Shown piece after piece: positions 58,084 through 64,000 of a stretch of 64,000 nucleotides of DNA. Position numbers and translations under genes: made by a program. The stretch is from the NCBI GenBank assembly GCA_037974335.1, contig CM075724.1:72410850-72474849 (forward strand). The letters run 5' to 3'. The notes below the pieces were generated by a model. That model was not told the DNA's origin and searched no databases. It worked only from the letters and a program-made list of their open reading frames with translations. This DNA is from Prionace glauca (Eukaryota > Chordata > Chondrichthyes > Carcharhiniformes > Carcharhinidae). The first letter of the stretch is position 1. The number at the start of each line of letters is the position of its first letter.

Positions 58084-58580
58084 AGAATTAATAGAATTAG
58101 ATATATAGTCCGAGTTGAGAGTTTTATTTCATTTAGGCGCATTTGGAAATAAAAAAGGGGCCAGATCACGTCGAAGAACTGGTGTGATTTTCTTCTGCAT
58201 TTCAAAAACTTTGGAAGAACAAAAAAACAGAATTCTCCAAGAAGCATATTTGAGCTGGCAATTTGGTACCCGCATTATTGTTAGATGGTTATATGCACTG
58301 GAGTTATTGTGTAACATCAACTAATCCCTATCTGTCCCTGTATCGGCTTTATACATTCCCAATCAAGTACAGAATCGAAAAGATTCCGATCGTAGTTCCG
58401 TCTACAATGGCCCATCAAACACGTCAAGGTAGAGAGTGTAGATGTAACTTGAATCTCCCATTACATTGGCCCGTTAAACACTCACAGAGCAGGTACAGAT
58501 TTTCTATTGTGAAGTGTTTTAAAGACACAGATTGTCTTTAAGAGCTGGCAATGTAAAGGTCCGGTATAAAGATAGCACAA
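58084..58580. other. No recognised content
   Basis: About 500 bases between CR1 copies. No gene or repeat recognised. Confidence 0.35.
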
Positions 58581-59444
58581 AGGGTGTCATAGTTTGCAGG
58601 ATGACTTAGAAAGGTTGCAGAGCTGGGCTGAGAGGTGGCGGATGGAGTTTAATGTGGAGAAGTGTGAGGTAATTCATTTCGGTAGGAATAACAGATGTGT
58701 TGAGTATAGGGCTAACGGGAGGACTTTGAATAGTGTGGAGGAGCAGAGGGATCTAGGTGTATGTGTACATAGATCTCTGAAAGTTGGGAATCAAGTAGAT
58801 AAGGTTGTTAAGAAGGCATACGGAGTCTTGGCGTTTATTGGTAGGGGGATTGAATTTAGGAGTCGCAACGTCATGATGCAACTGTACACAACTCTGGTGC
58901 GGCCACACTTGGAGTTTTGTGTGCAGTTCTGGTCTCCGCATTACAGGAAGGATTGAAAGGCTTTGGAGAGGGTGCAGAGGAGGTTTACCAGGATGTTGCC
59001 TGGTATGGAGGGGAGATCCTATGAGGAGAGACTGAGAGATTTGGGGTTGTTTTCGCTGGAAAGAAGGCGGCTAAGAGGGGATCTCATTGAAACATATAAG
59101 ATGATTCGAGGTTTAGACAGGGTAGATAGTGATAGCCTTTTTCCTAGGATGGAGAAAGCTAGCACGAGGGGGCACGATTTTAAATTAAGGGGGGGTGGTT
59201 ATAGGACAGATGTCAGGGGTAGGTTCTTTACCCAGAGGGTGGTGAGGGACTGGAATGCCCTGCCAGCTGCAGTTGTAAATGCACCTAGTTTGGGGGCGTT
59301 TAAGAGATCTGTGGATAGGTTTATGGATGAAAAGGGATTGGTTTAGGCTAGTGGGTCATTGTTTTGTAACTGGTCGGCGCAACATCGTGGGCCGAAGGGC
59401 CTGTTCTGCGCTGTAATGTTCTATGTTCTATGTTCTATGTTCTA
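58581..59444 (+). mobile_element. CR1 family E, 5'-truncated, one stop
   Basis: Nearly identical to 24494-25485 but starting later (at the QDDLERLQSWAERW region, after the RT catalytic box). A TGA after HYRKD (about 58954) breaks the frame, which reopens to 59346 (MDEKGLV stop). It ends with four TTCTATG units. Confidence 0.9.
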
Positions 59445-59689
59445 AACAAAGCCAGCAGTCCCAGAGGAGTTAACCATTGGTTTAAAACAAGGTGAACATG
59501 TCTGTTGCAATAAATTGCATGAAGATCCGGTTTAATAAATAGTCTACCATTAGACCATGCGATTTCTCTACAACCTCCGTCTGACTAAGTGGTAAAAGAC
59601 CTGAAGTTGTCAATCTATCAGCATTGATTATTAATACATTTAACACTGAATCTTACTTAGATTCAGCTGAACAGAAAATTTGCAGATTT

Positions 59690-60200
59690 GAGCCATAGAT
59701 TCCAAAGAACAACAGCTTGCATTAATACACAATATTAAAACATGATCCTTAACATAGTCAAAGGTTCCAAGCACCTCCCCGAATTGTTACCAAACACACT
59801 TGGCCACAAAGCCATGTAAGTCCTTACAAGGAGTGATGAAAACCTTTGCAAAGACATGTTTTAAAGGGTGCCTCGAAGGCGGAAAACATTGTTGTGTTGG
59901 AGAGATTTTAGGATGGAATTCCAGAGCTTAGAGCTTTGGCAGCTGAATGGTGAAGGGAAGTTCAAGAGGCCAGAATTGGAGGAGCAAAGGTATCAGAGAT
60001 GTATAGAGTCAGAGTCGAAGATAGATACGGTGGGATAAGAACAAAGAACAACATAGCACGGGAAACAGGTCCTTCAGCACAACGAGCCCGCGCCGCGATG
60101 GAAGCCATGGAGAAATTTCAAAAACGAGGTTAATTAAAACATTGCTTAACCGTGTGACAAGGTAAGTCAGTAGGCATTGAGGTAATAAAGGAACTAAACA
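59690..60200 (-). mobile_element. L2-like LINE 3' region, split by a CR1 family A tail
   Basis: On the + strand: AACAGCTTGCATTAATACAC, TTTTAGGATGGAATTCCAGA, TTCAAGAGGCCAGAATTGGA and AGCCATGGAGAAATTTCAAA. This is the reverse of the L2-like C-terminal region also seen at 34360. A 58-base family A tail (60040-60097, minus) interrupts it. Confidence 0.6.
60040..60097 (-). mobile_element. CR1 family A tail scrap
   Basis: On the + strand AGAACAAAGAACAACATAGC through CGAGCCCGCGCCGC, the last 58 bases of family A. An extreme 5' truncation inside the L2-like fragment. Confidence 0.78.
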
Positions 60201-60244
60201 TGCCATGTCTTAAGCGATTGGAAAAGAATTTTGGTAGTCGCACA

Positions 60245-60972
60245 TAATAAGAACATAAGAAATAGGAGCAGGAGTAGGAGTAGGCCATCTAGCCCTTCGA
60301 GCCTGCCCCGCCATTCAATAAGATCAAGGCTGATCTGTCGCGGCTCAGTTCCACTTTTCTCGCCCTTTCCCCATAACCCTTAATCCCCTCACCTATCAAA
60401 AACCTATCTACCCGCGTCTTAAAAATATTTAGCGAGGCAGCCTCCACCACTTCAACGGGCAGAGAATTCCAGAGATTCACCACCCTTTGAGTGAAGAAGT
60501 TCCTCCTCAACTCCGTTCTAAACCGCCCCCCCTTTATCTTGAGGCTGGGCCCCCTAGTCCTACTGTCCTTTCTGAGCGGGAAGAGTCTCTCCACCTCTAT
60601 CCTATCCATCCCATTCATCATCTTATATGTCTCAATGAGATCTCCCCTCATTCTTCTAAACTCTAATGAGTACAAGCCTAGTTTATTCAGCCTCTCCTCA
60701 TAGCTCAACTCCCTCAACTCCGGCATCAGCCTAGTAAACCTCCTCTGCACTCCCTCCAAGGCCAAAATATCCTTGCATAAGTGCAGCGACCAAAACTGCA
60801 CACAGTATTCCAGCTGCGGCCTCACCAGTGCCCTATACAGCTGCAGCAAGACCTCCCTACTTTTATATTCAATCACCCTCGCTATGAAGGCCAGCATCCC
60901 ATTACCCTTCCTGACCACCTGCTGCACCTGCAGGCTGGGTTTTTGCGACTCATGCACAAGGACCCCGAGGCA
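60245..60972 (-). mobile_element. CR1 family D 3' end
   Basis: It is open for 222 codons (60957-60289) from HESQKPSLQVQQVVRK through VQRRFTRLMPELRE to the C-terminus. The tail is TTCTTATG on the element strand. 5'-truncated at the HESQKPS region, as in the copy at 39190. Confidence 0.88.
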
Positions 60973-61504
60973 TGTAGCATGTGGCAGTACAAAGTCACAG
61001 TCGGTCCAGTTATTGGAGTTTCAATTTTGAGAAAACACCCCTGCATCATTAAAATGTTATCTGAAAAATTCATTGGGTGCAATATTCCTCAGCTGGAAAT
61101 TTCTCCCGCTCATTTCTGCGATGCATCAACAGGAGAGAGATTCTGGGAAGGCGTATCCGCATTTACAATCAAGTTAAAAACCAAGGACTGGAACAGAAAT
61201 GTTGGAGACCCACAGAGATGGCAGGCAGGGCAAGCAAACTGGATGCAGCAGTGTGAGCGACGAATATTGCAAAGGCAGAAGGTAAATGAGAGGGCGCTTA
61301 AGAATGGGAATAATCTCAATAGGTTGCAGAAAGTTACTTAAGAAAGAAGGCCAGAGCTATAAGACCGAGAGGTTGTTGCCCCCTGTGAGGACAATGCAAC
61401 TTAGAAAACACAATAATTGCTTTTCATTTCTGTTTCATGCACCACTCTCTTGGAGCTAACTAAAAAATATTTTGAATTCACAAACCAGGGAAGAGACATC
61501 TGAA
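60973..61504. other. No recognised content
   Basis: About 530 bases. A frame is open to 61339 on the + strand but shows no known motif and is partly antisense LINE at its start, so it is not called as a gene. Confidence 0.35.
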
Positions 61505-62375
61505 AGTACTTATAGAGTTATAGAGATTCACAGCATGGAAACAGGTCCTTCGGCCCAACTTGTCCATGCCACCCTTTTTTTAAACAAAAAGCTAATCCCA
61601 ATTGCCCACATTTGGCCCATATCCCTCTCTACCCATCGTACCCATGTAACTATTTAAATGCTTTTTAAAAGACAAAATTGTACCCGCCTCCAGTACTATC
61701 TCTGGCAGCTTGTTCCAGAGCTAGTAGTAGTTCTGGACTACCACCGGAGTCATAGAGGGGGGTACAATTTTGTATTTTCAAAGACAAAAGCCTTGTATGA
61801 AAAATTGCCCCTCTGGACACTTTTGTATTTCTCCCTTCTCACCTTCTAGTTGTAGGCTCCCTGTCTTTGGGAAAAAATATTGATTACCTAGCTGATCTGT
61901 GCCCCTCATTATTTTATAGACCTCTATAAGATTACCCCTTAGTTTCCTATGCACCTAAGAAAGAAGTCCCAGTCTATCCAGCCTCCTTATAACTCAACTC
62001 ATCAAGTCTTGGTAGCATCCTACTAAATCTTCTCTGCACTTTTTCTAGTTTAATAATATCCTTTCTATAGTATGGTGATTAGAATTGCACACAGCCAAGT
62101 GTGCCCTTATCAATGTCTTCTGCAACTTCAACAAGACATTCCAACTCCTGTATTCAATGTTCTGACCAAAAAAAAAACCATGCCAAATGCCTTCTTCACC
62201 ACTTTATCCACCTGTGACTCTACTTTCAAGGAGCAATGAACAAACACCCCTAGATCTCTTTGTCCTGCAACTCTCCCCAGTGCTCTACAATTAACTGCAT
62301 TAATCCTGCCCTGGTTCAATCTATCAAAATGCATCACCTAGCATTTGTTTAAATTAAACTCCATCTGCCATTCAT
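61505..62375 (-). mobile_element. Diverged CR1 copy, 3' part
   Basis: The minus frame 62337-62128 has AGQRDLGVFVHCSLKVESQV and VDKVVKKAFGM. Downstream are decayed VQRR... and terminal sequences with GGTCCTTCGGCCCAACTTG on the + strand. A family D copy adjoins it at 62376. Older than families A-E. Confidence 0.75.
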
Positions 62376-64000
62376 AAAAACATAAGAAATAGGAACAGGA
62401 GTAGGCCATTTAGCCCCTCGAGCCTGCCTCGCCATTCAATAAGATCATGGCTAATCTGAAGTGGATCAGCTCCACTTTCCCACTTTCTCCCCGTAACCCT
62501 TAATTCCCTTGTCTATCAGAAACCTATCTACCTCTGACTTAAATATATTTAGCGAGGTAGCCTCCACCACTTCAACGGGCAGAGAATTCCAGAGATTCAC
62601 CACCCTTTGAGTGAAGAAGATCCTCCTCAACTCTGATCTAAACTCCCCCCCCCCTTTTCTTGAGGCTGTGTCCTCTAGTCCTGCTATCCTTCCTAAGCGG
62701 GAAGAATCTTTCTACCTCTACCCTATCCATCCCCTTCATTATCTTATATGTCTCTATAAGATCCCCCCTCATCCTTCTAAACTCCAACGAGTACAGACGC
62801 AATCTAGATCAGATCAGATCAATGGTTCTAGACATAGAACCCTACAGTGCAGAAACAGGCCCTTCGGCCCATCGAGTCTGCACCGAACACAATCCCACCC
62901 AGAACCTATCCCCCCATATCCCTACACACTCACCTGCTAATCCCTCCAACCTACACATCCCAGAACACTAAGGGGCAATTTTAGCATAGCCAATGAACCT
63001 AACCCGCACATCTTTGGACTGTGGGAGGAAACCGGAGCACCCGGAGAAAACCCACGCAGACACGAGGAGAATGTGCAAACTCCACACAGACAGTGACCCG
63101 AGCCGGGAATCGAACCCAGGACCCTGGAGCTGTGAAGCAGCAGTGCTAACCACTGTGCTACCGTGCCGCCCAGAGATCTAGTTAGTGTCTCTTCATAGTC
63201 CAACCCCCTCATCTCTGGTATCAGCTGAGTGAACCTCCTCTGCACTCCTTCCAAGGCCAATATATCCTTCCTCAAGTGCGGTGGCTAAAACTGCACACAG
63301 TACTCCAGCTGTGGCCTCATCTGTACCCTGTACAGTTGCAGCAAGACCTCCCTGCTTTTATATTCGATCCCCCTCACTATAATGGCCAACATTCCAGTCG
63401 CCTTCTTGATCACCTGCTGCACCTGCAGATTGGGTTTTTGCAACTCATGCACAAGGACCCCCAGAGCATACTGCAGCTTTTCGCCTTTTAAATAATAATC
63501 CCTCGTACTATTATTTCTGCCAAAGTGGATAACCTCACACTTGCTAACATTATACTCCATCTGCCAGGTCCTCACCCACTCGCTCAGCCTATCCAGATCT
63601 CTCTGCAGACTTCCCACACCCTCCACGCAATTTCCTTTTCCACTCATCTTCGTGTCACCAGCAAATTTAGTCACCCTACACTCAGCCCCCTCCTCCAGAT
63701 CATCGATATAAATGGTAAATAGCTGAGGCCCTAGCACCGATCTCTGCGGCACTGCACTAGTCACCAACCACCAACCAGAATAGCACCCACTGATACCAAC
63801 TCTCTGCTTCCTATTAGACAGCCAATCCCCTATCCACGCTAACACCTTACCCCCAACCCCATGCACCCTAACCTTCTGTAGCAACCTTTTATGAGGCACC
63901 TTATCAAACGCCTGTTGGAAATCTAAAAACACCATATCCACCGGTTCCCCTCTGTCTACTGCACTAGGTAGACCTCATCAACCCATTGGCCCAATTGATG
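62376..64000 (-). mobile_element. CR1 family D copy, split by a SINE, cut by window edge
   Basis: The D pieces are 62376-62815 and about 63172-64000. The second is open for 218 codons (63941-63285): DFQQAFDKVPHKRLL, YIDDLEEGAECRV, FAGDTKMSG (the FADD box reads FAGD) and VQQVIKKATGM. The element continues beyond the right edge. Confidence 0.88.
62828..63171 (-). mobile_element. tRNA-derived SINE, full length, inserted in CR1 family D
   Basis: On the + strand it starts CTAGACATAGAACCCTACAG and ends GTGCTACCGTGCCGCCC, so box A and box B are intact on the minus strand (box B GGTTCGATTCC at about 63107-63117). ATCTAG occurs at both sides as a possible target duplication. Its 3' end has short GATCA repeats. 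Confidence 0.88.

Noticed and set aside
60781-61341. 186-codon + strand ORF as a host gene
   Set aside because: Its first third is antisense family D; the remainder has no recognised motif, no splice signals and no homologue in the window.
1-64000. Rearranging antigen-receptor locus (recombination signals beside the V exons)
   Set aside because: No heptamer-nonamer pair was noticed next to either V exon, and the J-like strand is encoded in the same exon.
1-64000. LTR retroelements, other virus-derived copies, CRISPR arrays or bacterial-type operons
   Set aside because: No terminal repeats with gag/pol order, no capsid- or envelope-like frame, and no spacer arrays were seen; all RT sequences fit LINE or Penelope-like types.

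Overview
The window looks like accessory, repeat-rich nuclear DNA of a cartilaginous fish (a shark or ray). Two things suggest this. Most of the sequence is CR1-type LINEs, tRNA-derived SINEs and L2-like LINE tails of kinds I associate with elasmobranch genomes. The only host genes I can support are spliced immunoglobulin-superfamily receptor genes with vertebrate exon phases. The species assignment is inference. I see no LTR element, virus copy, CRISPR array, rRNA or genuine tRNA gene.

Host content. Two receptor genes lie on the + strand about 18 kb apart. Receptor 1 (seven coding exons, 20247-33153, predicted 372 aa) has a leader, a V domain with a J-like G strand, a C1 domain, an uncharged membrane segment and a cytoplasmic tail with one consensus ITIM and two related tyrosine motifs. 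That tail resembles the end of the SIRP-alpha tail. Receptor 2 (51113 to about 54442, predicted 267 aa) has the same leader / V(J-like) / C1 / membrane plan and a similar leader end, but a very short tail and a glutamate inside the membrane span. Together they look like a paired set: one long-tail inhibitory receptor and one short-tail receptor, related to the SIRP / NKp30 / VJ-C1 group. This is the most interesting content of the window. All splice phases were checked by hand and both reading frames close cleanly.

Repeats, region by region. 1-4.0 kb: CR1 end, SINE, old LINE, and a second LINE type on the minus strand. 4.36-11.49 kb: a stack of nested CR1 insertions, including an almost full-length 4.6 kb CR1 (ORF1 with zinc-knuckle and esterase-like parts, ORF2 with endonuclease and RT). 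11.86-13.26 kb: Penelope-like fragment. 13.29-14.64 kb: CR1. 17.9-19.6 kb: CR1. 19.6-33.2 kb: receptor 1, whose introns hold SINEs, L2-like tails and several LINEs. 35.54-38.42 kb: CR1 with an 800-codon open ORF2. 38.6-42.2 kb: more nested CR1. 42.8-50.9 kb: scattered old repeats and unexplained sequence. 51.1-54.6 kb: receptor 2. 54.7-64.0 kb: CR1 copies on both strands.

I group the CR1 copies into families A-E by their 3' tails: TTCTTTG in A and C, TTCTATG in B and E, TTCTTATG in D. The letters are local labels, not database names. The LINE 3' UTRs and the SINEs share sequence, which ties the two kinds of element together.
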